A DNA stretch of 64,000 bases from Dendrocalamus latiflorus (Eukaryota; Streptophyta; Magnoliopsida; Poales; Poaceae), in NCBI GenBank assembly GCA_017311315.1, contig CM029622.1, positions 14,319,002 through 14,383,001 on the forward strand. The letters are read 5' to 3'. Position 1 is the first letter of the stretch, and each line of letters starts with the position of its first letter. A model generated the notes under the pieces. The model made no database searches and was not told where the DNA came from. It saw only the letters and a program-made list of their open reading frames with translations. The position numbers and the translations under genes were made by a program. Of this stretch, positions 46,677 through 56,959 are shown one piece after another.

Positions 46677-47205
46677 GGATCAAAGTGCTGCTGCTTGTAG
46701 ACAAGCTAGAGGATCCAGAGAGGATTTAGTTTTAGGTGAAGCTAGATCAGAAGGACCAAGTAAGCTCACTGCAATTGAGACAAAAACTTGGCCGTATGGT
46801 ATTTCACTTGGCCTTATGGGAATAACAATCATCCCATCTCACTTGGCCTCTCAGATGGGATGATTGTTATTCCCATCTCACTTGGCCGTATGGTATTTGA
46901 GGCTGTTCCCCGCCTGCCAATCACACATGGCATCAAGTGCAATGGTAATGGGCTGATGTTTGTATTATGTACTTTACTTTTTTGCTATATAACTTTCATC
47001 TTTATGAGATTAATTTAGTAACATATTTACTAACACCTTGTGGTAAATTTGTTTTGTCTCAATCAGATCTGTTCTCTTTTAGCATCGGATGTTATATTAT
47101 CTGGAGTGCAGCAGCTGGAACCAGATATGCAATTGATTACATTAGATCACGACAGCTGGGCTTCCTGGTACAACAAATCTGCAAGTGGTGCTCTATTGTT
47201 TTGAA
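46677..47205 (+). pseudogene. Unidentified captured gene piece
   Basis: The reading frames KVLLLVDKLEDPERI (46,684), QLRQKLGRMVF, and ASDVILSGVQQLEPDMQLIT followed by LDHDSWASWYNKSAS (47,083-47,200) look like real coding sequence because they keep low stop density and sensible composition. However, they are split by stops, frame changes and a perfect inverted repeat at 46,816-46,876. I do not recognise the parent family. It lies between the KNOX and aconitase fragments. Confidence 0.45.
46816..46876. repeat. Perfect 24-bp inverted repeat with 13-nt loop
   Basis: Left arm 46,816-46,839 (ATGGGAATAACAATCATCCC, then ATCT) and right arm 46,853-46,876 are exact reverse complements; the loop is CACTTGGCCTCTC. 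The flanks also hold a direct repeat (GTATGGTATTT and CACTTGGCC on both sides), so it probably arose by a template switch within the captured sequence. Confidence 0.95.
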
Positions 47206-47402
47206 GAGCTCTGCTCTCCTGTCAATATGGGTAATTCATCTGGACTGGACTACTTTGTTTCAACCATCCTTTTTTGCACTTATGGGTTCAAGGTCACCTA
47301 TCTGGATTGAAGAGAACTAGCACTTCTATGTAAATGGAGTTTTCTGGGTACCTTTGGAATTATAGCCTTATGGGTAGGCTCATGTGCCAGTGTATACTCT
47401 GA

Positions 47403-47593
47403 AGTCTTGTGGCAAAGAAAGCCTGTGAATTGGGTCTTGAGGTTTGTTCTTTTATAGTGTGTATGCATACTGTTATATTGCCTGCTTTTCTCTGCTTTCT
47501 GTTGACCGTGGAACGATACTTTTCAGGTGAAACCATGGGTGAAGACAAGCCTTGCCCCTGGATCTGGGTTGTCACTAAATACTTGCAAAAGAG
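47403..47593 (+). pseudogene. Aconitate hydratase fragment, frameshifted
   Basis: The first exon piece reads LVAKKACELGLE and ends at GAG|GTTTGT. After an 85-bp intron (acceptor TTTTCAG at 47,526) the next reads [14 protein letters not shown], then VVTKYLQK only if a one-base deletion is bridged. The order [20 protein letters not shown] and VVTKYL is highly conserved in aconitases, near the catalytic serine/iron-sulphur region. The missing T of the GGT|GTT pair (about 47,563) shifts the frame. Only this small part is present. It is Helitron cargo, not a gene. Confidence 0.88.
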
Positions 47594-47966
47594 GTATCTT
47601 GTTATTCAGTAATTTTAGTAAAACATGGAATTACAGTGTGTTGTATCCAATGTATCTTTGAATCCAATCTGGTGATATCTGTGCAGTGGTCTTCAATGCA
47701 TCTTCATCTGTTGTTTCTTCTTTCCTGAATTGTTTTGCCCATTTATGACATTGACACCAGAAGAAACTTATGATGACTTGAGTTATTGCAAATTTGCAAT
47801 GCAGTTTAATTGAATAGCCTAGGCTAGGGAAGATAGATTTTCTTTTTTGTTACATAGTCAAAATCTTGGAGGATCACTCTGGAAGACACTGAAAAAATAT
47901 AATATGACTCAACCAAACAACATTAGCATATGTTTGAGAGTCCATTTTTCGCTCGATTTGTGGCAG

Positions 47967-50223
47967 TCTCGGCGCTCATCGCCTTCAAGCGCGCAATCAT
48001 CGAGGACCCTCACTCGACGCTCGCGGACTGGACCGATGCGGACGGGAATGCCTGCGATTGGCATGGCATGATCTGCTCCTCGCCGCAGGGCTCCGTGATC
48101 TCTCTGTAAGAAACGCCTCACTCGCCTAGATCTCACTCATGCTTTGCTTAGTACTACTACTTACTAGACACTAATATCACACAACCTGTTCAGTATTGCT
48201 GGGCACTAAGTGGATTAAGTTTTGGATCAGTAGGTTTGGTTTGTAAGTGATGACTTGTTTGGTACTGAACCACTGCGACAAGCTGACCTTTTGCAGCTGT
48301 GATGTGCATGTTTGGCATAGTGCATGCGCAAACAGCTGGAAAGAAATGGAGTGCAATGTGCCAGTTAGATCAGTAGTCAGTAGATTTGGTTTAGAAGGAA
48401 AGGCCAACTAAATTTAGTACTTGCCTAATTGGTCAAAATCCTGCTGAGATGGAACTGCTGCTTATGATTCGATGATTTGGTTTCGCATCTTGCAGGAAGC
48501 TGTCAAATTCGTCACTCAAAGGATTCATTGCACCGGAACTTGGACAATTGAGTTTCTTGCAAGAGCTGTACGTTCTGTTTCATTGCGCTTTCAACTATTT
48601 TTTGAGGACTTAGCTACGCGGTTTATCTGAAAGTCTCCTTTATGGGCAGGTATTTGGATCACAACCTGCTTTTTGGCATAATCCCTAAACAACTAGGCTC
48701 ATTGAGGAACCTTAGGGTCTTGGATTTGGGTGTTAATCGGCTTACTGGCCCTATACCTCCTGAGCTGGGTGGATTGAGCAGCGTAAGCGTTATGTAAGAT
48801 ATCTATTGCACTTGTTTGTATATCTGGAATTCTCCTGTTTGACTGCTTCTTATCTATTCAAACTAATGCATGCTTCATTTATCTCTTGTAGAAATTTCCA
48901 TTCCAATGGGTTAACCAGGAATATACCACCGCAGCTGGGAAAGCTACAGAATCTTGTTGAGCTGAGGTTGGACAGGAATAGACTGAAAGGATCAATTCCA
49001 GAAAGCAATGCTGCTGGTTTTTCTCCTACGGCAAATAGTGGCTTGGTGACTTGTCCTAACTCCTCCTTCTGCATGGCGCTCAATACTGTAGATACATTTT
49101 CCATATTAAATTTTATAAATTCTATGTTTATGGAAAAGTGGATATCCATATTGTGGCATCAAGAGATTCATGATTCATGCAAAAGAAGATAAGGTTGAAT
49201 TGTACTTCGGAGCAATGATTAGCTAGCATAGGAGATGCATGCCAGTTCTATTCATCTGGAAAACTCAACTTCAAACTTTTATCTTATTTTCTGAATTTGG
49301 GCAGTAACTTTTGGAAATGATCAAAAGGATAAATAGCAATGGTAATACTTACTAAATCTGTGCATGCAGCTTCCATTACCATTTTCTGTTGATAACATTT
49401 TTAGTCAGAAAACCGCACAAACCCCATCTGTGACCATGTTCCCATATATTGTTACTTTATCTGAATCACCATTTGTTTACTCCATCAGATCCACAGCTCA
49501 CAATGGACTATGCCCTTCTTCTCGATTATATGTTGGAGATTTCTCTTACAACTTTCTTGTTGGAAAAATCCCACCTTGTTTGAAGTATCTTCCAAGGTAC
49601 TATTACATAAAGTACTTGCTGCTATTACTGTATATCAATTGAAGTCTATCCATTTACACGGCTCGTTTGCAGGTCAAGTTTCCAAGGGAACTGTTGCCAG
49701 GACGAGTATTCTATCCGACAACGAGCTTTTCAAATTTGTATAAGTATGTGACTTGGCTTCTAGCATTTAACATAATTACTGCAGTATTCACTAAAAGATT
49801 GATATATTTCTATTGTTATTGCATGTTTTATTTTGAACTGGAGTCATCTAATCACTGAAATGCTAAACATAATGCATTATGATTGATATTCATGAGACCA
49901 TGATGCACTTCTAAAATTTATGTGGAGTTTACCATCACTACGTTCATGATAGACAATATTTTTCCTTTCTTTAGCTACAAATAGAACAGTCCTTTACATT
50001 GCACTGCTTATGCAACACGGCCTATGAAACTATATCGAAATTCTAGCACCAACAATATGGATTGCAGTTGTTTACTATGTAACTAGCATTTTGTAGTTGC
50101 CCAAGATCATCTTCTACTTCCATTGACTGAAATCCGCTCATTTGTTATAGGTGGTTCTACAGCTGGCCAGCGAAGTGGTGGAAAGGGATTCAAACATCCC
50201 ACTTCTGAGCATAAGCATGAATG
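47967..50223 (+). pseudogene. MRH1/At1g63430-like LRR receptor kinase, N-terminal fragment
   Basis: Exons with introns: 47,967-48,105 (VSALIAFKRAIIEDPHSTLA plus DWTDADGNACDWHG, the LRR N-terminal cap), 48,496-48,567 (72 bp, one LRR), 48,650-48,793 (144 bp, two LRRs: LRNLRVLDLGVNRLTGPIPP), about 48,892-49,050 (NIPPQLGKLQNLVELRLDRN), 49,495-49,596 (LCPSSRLYVGDFSYNFLVGK), 49,673-49,742 (SSFQGNCCQDEYSIRQRAFQ) and a piece near 50,151-50,222 (GGSTAGQRSGGKGFKHPTSE). The order and 72-bp phasing match the ectodomain of the LRR-VI-type kinases such as MRH1, which acts in root hair growth. The start codon and signal peptide exon, transmembrane segment and kinase domain are missing, so it is a fragment carried by the Helitron. 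Frame continuity across the exon pieces was not fully tested. Confidence 0.83.
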
Positions 50224-50238
50224 TATGTGTTAATGTAG

Positions 50239-50461
50239 GAGACTCCAGGGAAATTATTTTGACGGTCCCATTCCTGCAAGTCTTTCCAATCTTGTTAAAC
50301 TTACAAATTTGTATGTTTACACCAGTTGTTTATTTGTTGTATAGTCAGGTAGTCACACTTGTGGCGTATCAACTATTTGTATGGTGCAGGCAAATAGGTG
50401 ATTTAGTGAGCGAGAGTTCCTCGTTGGCTTTTGTGGCCAACATGACTTCTTTGTCGGATCT
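50239..50461 (+). pseudogene. LRR-VIII receptor kinase fragment (two 72-bp LRR exons)
   Basis: Exon 50,239-50,310 (RLQGNYFDGPIPASLSNLVK, then LTNL) and exon 50,390-50,461 (QIGDLVSESSSLAFVANMTS, then LSDL) are each 72 bp with clean GT-AG borders. The phrases GPIPASLSNL and IGD(L/I)V..SSSLAF(V/I)..MTSL(S/N) match the ectodomain of the At1g56140-like (LRR-VIII-2) kinases. It follows the MRH1-like piece directly, so two unrelated LRR kinases are joined head to tail. Confidence 0.8.
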
Positions 50462-50493
50462 GTACGGTGGCACGGCGCTCGCTTAACAACTTA

Positions 50494-50599
50494 GGGGGCA
50501 TTTGGATGAGGGGTTTTCTTTCGGAATATCTGGGAATTAGTTCAAATTTGAATTAAATCCTAAGGATTTGAATTAAAACCCCCCTATCCAAATAGGCCC
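50494..50599. mobile_element. Tourist-like MITE (PIF/Harbinger)
   Basis: Left end GGGGGCATTTGGATGAGGGG and right end CCCCTATCCAAATAGGCCC are inverted copies. TTA flanks both sides (50,491-50,493 and 50,600-50,602), the 3-bp target of Tourist elements. Only 106 bp long, it lies inside the Helitron, between the last captured exon and the Helitron 3' end. Confidence 0.88.
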
Positions 50600-50796
50600 T
50601 TAGTAGTTAGCTGTCTTGGAATATATGGGAGATTTTGAAACTTTTTTTCTCTCTTACAGAACTCTGCGGAACTGCAGGATATCTGACAACCTTGGTATAG
50701 CTTGAATAATCCTCAAGTTAACCTTGGTATTTATTTTTTTACAAATTTTATCTTGTTTTGTATTTTATCGTAGCGTTAGCACGGGCACACTACTAG

Positions 50797-52158
50797 TTTT
50801 AAGTAAAAGTTTCAATGAGTTTCAACGACCTCACCATGGCTATGACGGAGCTGCAAGTGGTGGTGCTGGTGCCCGCCTTGGCTAGCGTCGGTGGGGGTGC
50901 ATGGCATGGAGGAGGATGGTGGTTTGCAAAGGGGTGGTGAGATCCAGAGGCGGTACACTCGAGGGTGGTGGGATCTAGAGGAGGTGCACTCCATGGCGAC
51001 TTGCATGGGGCGGCGGGGATCCTATAGCGGTGTGTTGGAAGGTGGCAACATGCTTGAAGGCCACCAGTTTGGAGGTAGGCAGGGTGAGGCCTTGGCTTGC
51101 TCCAGTGCCTTGTCAGGCTCTGGGTCCTCAATCACCACCGCTTAGAACAATGCATAGTTACGCATCGTTAGCGACTGCAACAATAATGACAACATCCACA
51201 TCAGCTTGTCGCTGCCTCCCCTGTAATGCCCCTCCCTCCCTCCCTCGCCGTTGCCGCCCCCTACCGCCCCTAATGCTTCCCTCCCTGTCCTCAATTTCCC
51301 ACAAATCTTCTCCACTTCAAATACCCCGGGGTGCGCAAGCAGGCAGGCAGATTGGAGGAAGCAGGACAAAGTGAGTGGAGAGGAGAGAAGAGAGGAGGGG
51401 TCGGAGAGGAGATCCAGATTTGGATTGAGAGAGAGAGAGAGGTAGAGATGACTTGGCTGTGGCTACCGTGGCCAATCGTCTTCTTGCCTTGCAATGAGTG
51501 CCCTATAGCTGCCACTCCCGCTCTCCGGGCTTCCCAACGTATGCTGCAACCACTCGCCTCTCACGCGCCGCTGAACTCACCCGCGGTGGCTGCTCCCCCT
51601 CATGGTGCTCCCTCTTGGGCCTTGGCTGCTTTCTTTTCTGATCATACCACCACCTCTCGCCAATTTCGCAAACCACCAAGTCGGCCTTACTACTATTCCT
51701 CATCCGACAACGGCAATGCTCCTCACCGTCGCTCTGTTTTTCCCCGACACGCGGATTCCTCCTGTTCGTTGCTGCCACACTCAAATCGTCATTGCTCCCT
51801 GCAGTCAACCATTGTACACTCATCTGTCGCGCCTGACACCATCCTTGAATACCCTTCTGACCATGCGTCGGACAAAGCCAAACCTAGGCTCACCGCCACC
51901 GCCTCTCCCCTGTCTCACAACCGATAAGCCTGTCGATTTGACCGCCGTAATTTCGGGTCAGCCGCCATACTCCTAAGCTACTAACACTCTGTAAATGCAC
52001 CCTGACAACACATCGGAGCTGCCAAGGCCAAGCTTCCAGCTGCCACCCCAACTTCTCTCTTGGTCGACCTAGCCACCACTTCTCATCAATCGAGGAAGCA
52101 CCGGACCTGAGATGCCGTCAGTACATGCCGACGTCCCTGTCACCCCTCCGAACCTAAC
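50797..52158. other. TTTCAA repeat continuation and GC-rich gene-free DNA
   Basis: It begins with the right half of the TTTCAA-rich repeat. From 50,870 it holds G-rich tandem phrases (GGTGGTG(A/G)GATC(C/T)AGAGG) on the + strand and later CCCTCCCT and GAGAGA stretches (51,230-51,450). The 198-codon frame at 51,331-51,927 is low-complexity and matches no domain. No gene is called. Confidence 0.4.
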
Positions 52159-55100
52159 TGTAACATCCTAAATTTTGAATGTTTGAAAATTTGGTAGAAT
52201 TTAAAAAAATTTCTCTACGTCTTACTGGCATTTGAAATTTTTGTCGAAATCTTATTTGGGTTTTCCTGATATTTGCCCTGAGCAAGTAATAACTAGAAAT
52301 AAATCTCGAGCATAAAATATCAATCATAAGAATAAATAAAATGGGTGAGTTCAAACCCTAAGAAAGTAATTCGAAAATTTAATTACAGGATCCAAACATG
52401 GTTTATAAATTAGTTAAAAGGGATTAGCTGAATTAAAAATACAACTCAAATACACACACACACACATAAACTATACAGCTAAATACTAGTGTTAACATTA
52501 GAGTTGCAATTTAACAAATGGGGTTTTGGACACCAACAGCATTAAAAATTTGGAATGCTAGCATTTTCCTTTCCCTCTCTCATTTCCTTCACTGCCAGTT
52601 GCTCCCCCTCTTTTCCTCTCTCCCCTCCTCCCTCTCTTTCTCCCATTCTCCCACTGCCCAATGGACCCCGGCTCCTGCGCCCTCTCTCTTCTTTCTTTTC
52701 TCCTCCCTTCCTGCTCTTTTGACCGAGTGTGCGCCCGTCGTCCTCCTTACGTCAGCGGCGCCTGCTCCCGTCACACCGAAGCTCGTCAGCTCCCCTTGCC
52801 CTGGCGCCAACTGCCTCTATCAAGTCGCCAAGCAGCTCCCGTCGCCATGCCCTGTCCGCGCGCATGTCACCCCGTCGCGTCCCATCCCCTCGCCATACCT
52901 TGCTTGCTTCAGCCTCTGTTTCGCCTGACCCGAGACTGCATCATGGCGGCGTCATGCACCATCCCGAGCACTGCTCCCGGGTCACCGGCGACAGAGCGAC
53001 CACAGCGCTCCTACGGCTTTTCCCCTCCACGCTATAAGTCACCGGGTCATCCATTTGGCAGCTACACAATTTCCTTGCCTCCCCCTGCCCTCCTTGCTTC
53101 CCCAGCTGCAGCACCAAGCACCAGCCCGTGCAACCGCCGCCGTGCCCACTCGCCGTCCCGGCCGGCCCGGTGCTTCCCGTGCCAAAGCTTCTGCGTCAAA
53201 CTGTGCCCCCACACCCCAGCTACTCCCTCTTGGGTTTAATTGGAAAACATCGCGCCGACTCTCGCCGCACGGCCACCTCCCCCAACTCCGGCCGAAACCA
53301 CCGCCATCGGCGCCGCTTCTTCCTTGGCGAATCCCGGTCCGATTCCTTCCTTCAGAGGCATCCCCGAGGTGTACTCCACCATCCCCAAGCAGCGCCGCAG
53401 TTGCTCTCCACCCCCAACGAGCCGGCGACGACGACCCCACTCGCGCTGCCATAGGCCATTGCCGCCGGCCTTCCTCGGTGCTTCTCCGGCCACATGGGTT
53501 GCGCGGTGAGTGTCCTATTACCCTTCTACCGCTCACGCACTCACCAATTTCTACTCCCCTCCACGCCGGCGCGCCACCCCCTTTCCACCCCGCCGCCGGC
53601 CGCCTAACTCCATCGTCCGTCCACCTCACAGCCGCCCCGGTCGCCGCGCCACCCCCACTAGCACCCTCCGGAACCGAGCAACCCGTTTTTCGCATCGCCA
53701 CCCCCTCCTCGGCCATCGTTTGCCGCCGGCAACTCCGGCACCGTGCGCCGCTGGCTCTCCCTTGTTTCGGCCGGTGGCCTCTTTGTCCCGCTCGGTTCTT
53801 TAGTTATTGTGTTCCTCATTAGTTGAGAAGGACCAAAGTCCCAGATGGCTAGACGAGTGAGTCCCGAGCGCGCAGGTCTCTGTTAGGTCCTGAGCTCTAA
53901 TCTGGCCGACAGCACATTCTTTCCACCTTTTTACTCTAATTTTTGTGGTTCATTTTAATTGATAAAAATCATGAAAAATTAGGGACTAAATTAGAGAAGC
54001 TAATAAAATTTAATAGAATATAGATGAGAATATTTAAAGATTTAAATTTGAATTAGCTCATATATGCATAAATATATGGTTTGAATAATTATCCAAGAGC
54101 CTAATTATTAACTCAAGGTATTACTAAAGAAAAAGTGGCTCTGGTTAAATATCCAAAATTTAAAAAGATTACCCTTAATTATAATTAAAATGTATGCCCT
54201 AACATTTAACATGCCGTTAATAAATAAATCTCCATAGTAACTTTAATTAGGTAACAAAGGCTGTTTCATAAAATAGAGTCTTAATGTAATCGCCGCCGTT
54301 AGCACGTCACCAGTAAATAAATCTCCCCGGTGAATTTAGTGGAATAAAGTTTTGTATAGCGAACTCGGTTCTATGTAAATAGAAGTTTGATTAAAATATA
54401 TGCAAGATGCTGATTCAAAGGATAAAACAACAATGGCTGTTGGTCTTTCGAGTAATTCCAAATATAAGGGTCATACTAGTGTAAAGATACATAAAATAAT
54501 AACAAAGGTGTAGACAAAATGATAATGGTGCCCCAACTAAATCCCAACGCTAGATTTAGTACATAATAATGTCAAGCATGATTGAATATAGCAACCTACG
54601 ACCCATATAAATAGATTCTAAATTCAAATTAAACTAAGCCTAGTAATAACTAAGGATACATAAAATGTTGAGCCATAAAATGCTATAACACCGGACTCTA
54701 ATATTTATTCGGTAAACCCAAAGATTATATCTATCGCTATATATAACAAGTGCCTTGATGATTATCGCTCGACAAAAACAAAGCTCAGCTAAAGCTCGTA
54801 CACCGAATCATAGATCTAACCTAGATCATGGAACTTTCTTGATAAATATAAAAATAATAAAAAGAAGTTATTAAATGAAATAGGGTAAGCCATAGTATTC
54901 AATGGCCGGCTCAACCTAATCCTCCCCAAATCTAAAGCAAGATAATCTCATCGATATTTCTGTATCATAAACCCTCCTTCATTGAATGTCCTTCTATCAA
55001 TTATCGCTAGTTCGGCTCCGACAATACCCCGCGTCCAATCAACCTCGTCTCAAATCACCTATTTAATCATAATAAAAATTAGTCAAGTTCAATTGGGTTT

Positions 55101-56959
55101 ATTTGGATTTATTTGGATCTTTGAGTTATTTGTTTTTATTTGAATTCAGTTGCTTAGCACGTAATTAGAAATTGGAGTCTGGAAGAATCAAGGATCAAGC
55201 GAGGCCGAGACCGAGGTGAAGATAAAGGCCCGAACCTAAAGATCGACAAATAAGATAGCTTCGAGTGAGCTCAAGACCGCGGTAAACCGCGCAAGGCGAG
55301 TCAATACTTTGATCATGTTGAACCTACGTTTTCTGCAAATTACTTTTGTTTAAATTATCAAATTGCATGCTGTTATGTTATATGCAAATACATGTTAATT
55401 TAAGATTCTAGTTATATCCCATTGTGTACTTGGTTAATATTACCCCTCCTTTGAAATATTTGAACATGTGAACATTGTCGCCCTAGCACAAATTATAATA
55501 GTAACCTTTCAAAAATAAGTCTGTAATTATATGTCATGCGTAGTATTGTTTAGATACTCATGGGCGCGAGAGCGCCCAAGCATCACTTTTAATCCTGAGA
55601 AAAATTGGTTGGGCAGTCATGGTGATAATGACTGATAAATGTTGGATATGATTATTTTATGTTTCCAATAACCCCAACATGCTTAAATATCTGGGCGGAT
55701 GGTTCGGGGGTATGGTGCAGTGGTGCACGAGAGTGTGGTTTGTGGTAGAACCGCCCAGATACCACTAAGGACTGAATCTTGTCATGTCAACCCATGTAAA
55801 ATAGTACAACCACAAGTCTGTAAAATACAACTTGGCTTAGTAGATTTACCGGACCCTGAAAGTCATCCTTCCAGGAGGAGGTGTGGGATAGTGCAAGTGG
55901 CAGTCTGTGTGACGGTTTGAATGGGACACCAGGGGAGGGTGAAGTTCTGCTGTGGCGGGCTAGCAGGGGTGGGGAGCCAGCTGCTAGACGTTCAGAAGGA
56001 GGACATCCCGCACAACGTATGGGACCCACCGCAAGTGGGAGCGACCCATAGGGTGAAATGATAGAAGGGGCGAGGTATCTTGAAAAGTTACTGTGATGGT
56101 CTGCTCAACCACATGACTAAGGAATCGTGTGGGGCAACGAGTTGATTGTCTCTTGTGGTGAAAGTGTACAAACTCTGCAGAGTCAAAACTATTCGAATAG
56201 CCGTGCCCACGGTCAAGGGCAGACATGGGAACTTAACTGGATATAGTTCTGTTTTAAAAACATTGGAAACTGGGAATGGAAACTTGAAGGGCGAAGGACT
56301 GCCCTGGTTTGGAATTGTCCTGGGTGTCGTCCCAGTAGTAAGTTAAGCGGCTATAACGCTGAAGAAATTGCTATATGGTGCAGATGCCATGTAACGGTGG
56401 ATGGAATCTGAATCGATATTAATAATGCATTTCCGTGTACATTATGATTTGGTTCAAATTGCTAGGTCTTAGGGATTTTTAAGTAATTGTATTCAAAAGC
56501 ACTCTACGCAAAAATAAAATAACCCGAGCCTTCCTTTGATAAGCCATGCATACTATTTAATTGCATTCTGTGTATTGGCTCGCGGAGCACGGGGTCGGAG
56601 TGCTCATGCTCGCTTTTGCGACAAAATTCAGAATCAGGAATCAAATCACCTCACCTCAGCAACAAGATTGGACAAGCTGGCCGAGAAGATGACGATGTCA
56701 AGGGCTAGGTCGCGAACCTCCAGTTGGCTGCCTGTGGGCATGTCCTGAAGGTCTCACCTGTGTGCTTCGTTCTTCCGCTGCTGCAATTTCATGATTTCGG
56801 CCTAATCGGCCCATGAGTAAGTTTACTATTATATTTACGCTTCCGCATGATATGTACTTTGATATTCAGAACTGTAATCTGTGAGCACTATCTACTGATC
56901 CAGGGAATAGTGCGGTGGAATCACAGAGGATTCCGGATGGTATAATCTGGGCTCCTACA
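52159..56959 (+). mobile_element. Non-coding LTR-type repeat, copy B
   Basis: It starts TGTAACATCCTAAATTTTG, a typical grass LTR start, then AT-rich sequence. A CT-rich, CpG-rich block (52,580-53,600) surrounds a TATA-like GCTATAAGTC (53,031). AT-rich DNA follows, with landmarks shared with copies A and C: ACTTTGATCATGTTGAACCT (55,308), CAACCACAAGTCTG (55,808) and CTTTGATAAGCCATGCAT (56,534). A possible end, GGGCTCCTACA, is at 56,959. Long open frames on both strands of the GC block (52,661-53,822) are proline/serine/arginine-rich and I reject them as genes. Confidence 0.6.
52450..52466. repeat. Short (CA)n microsatellite
   Basis: About eight CA dinucleotides (TACACACACACACACACAT) within the AT-rich first part of LTR-type repeat copy B. 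Confidence 0.85.

Larger units (their letters stand above)
45436..50796 (+). mobile_element. Helitron with captured gene fragments
   Basis: The proposed 5' end TCTACCCTACTCTATAATTC follows an A (45,435). The 3' end is GTAGCGTTAGCACGGGCACA, then CTACTAG, followed by T (50,797). ACGGGC upstream of CTAG|T and a small hairpin (CGTTAGCACG) are the grass Helitron 3' signature, and TCTA.C.TACT fits the 5' consensus. The flanks belong to one TTTCAA-rich repeat, which supports a 5.36 kb insertion between A and T without duplication. No Rep/helicase gene is seen, so it is non-autonomous. Cargo in order, all + strand: CT-rich sequence, a class II KNOX exon, an unidentified piece, aconitase exons, an MRH1-like LRR kinase N-terminus with introns, LRR-VIII kinase exons, and a Tourist MITE. 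Confidence 0.82.

Noticed and set aside
52661..53822. Open frames of 192-255 codons on both strands
   Set aside because: GC- and C-rich leader-like block of an LTR-type repeat; opposing frames overlap and encode Pro/Ser/Arg-rich sequence without domains.
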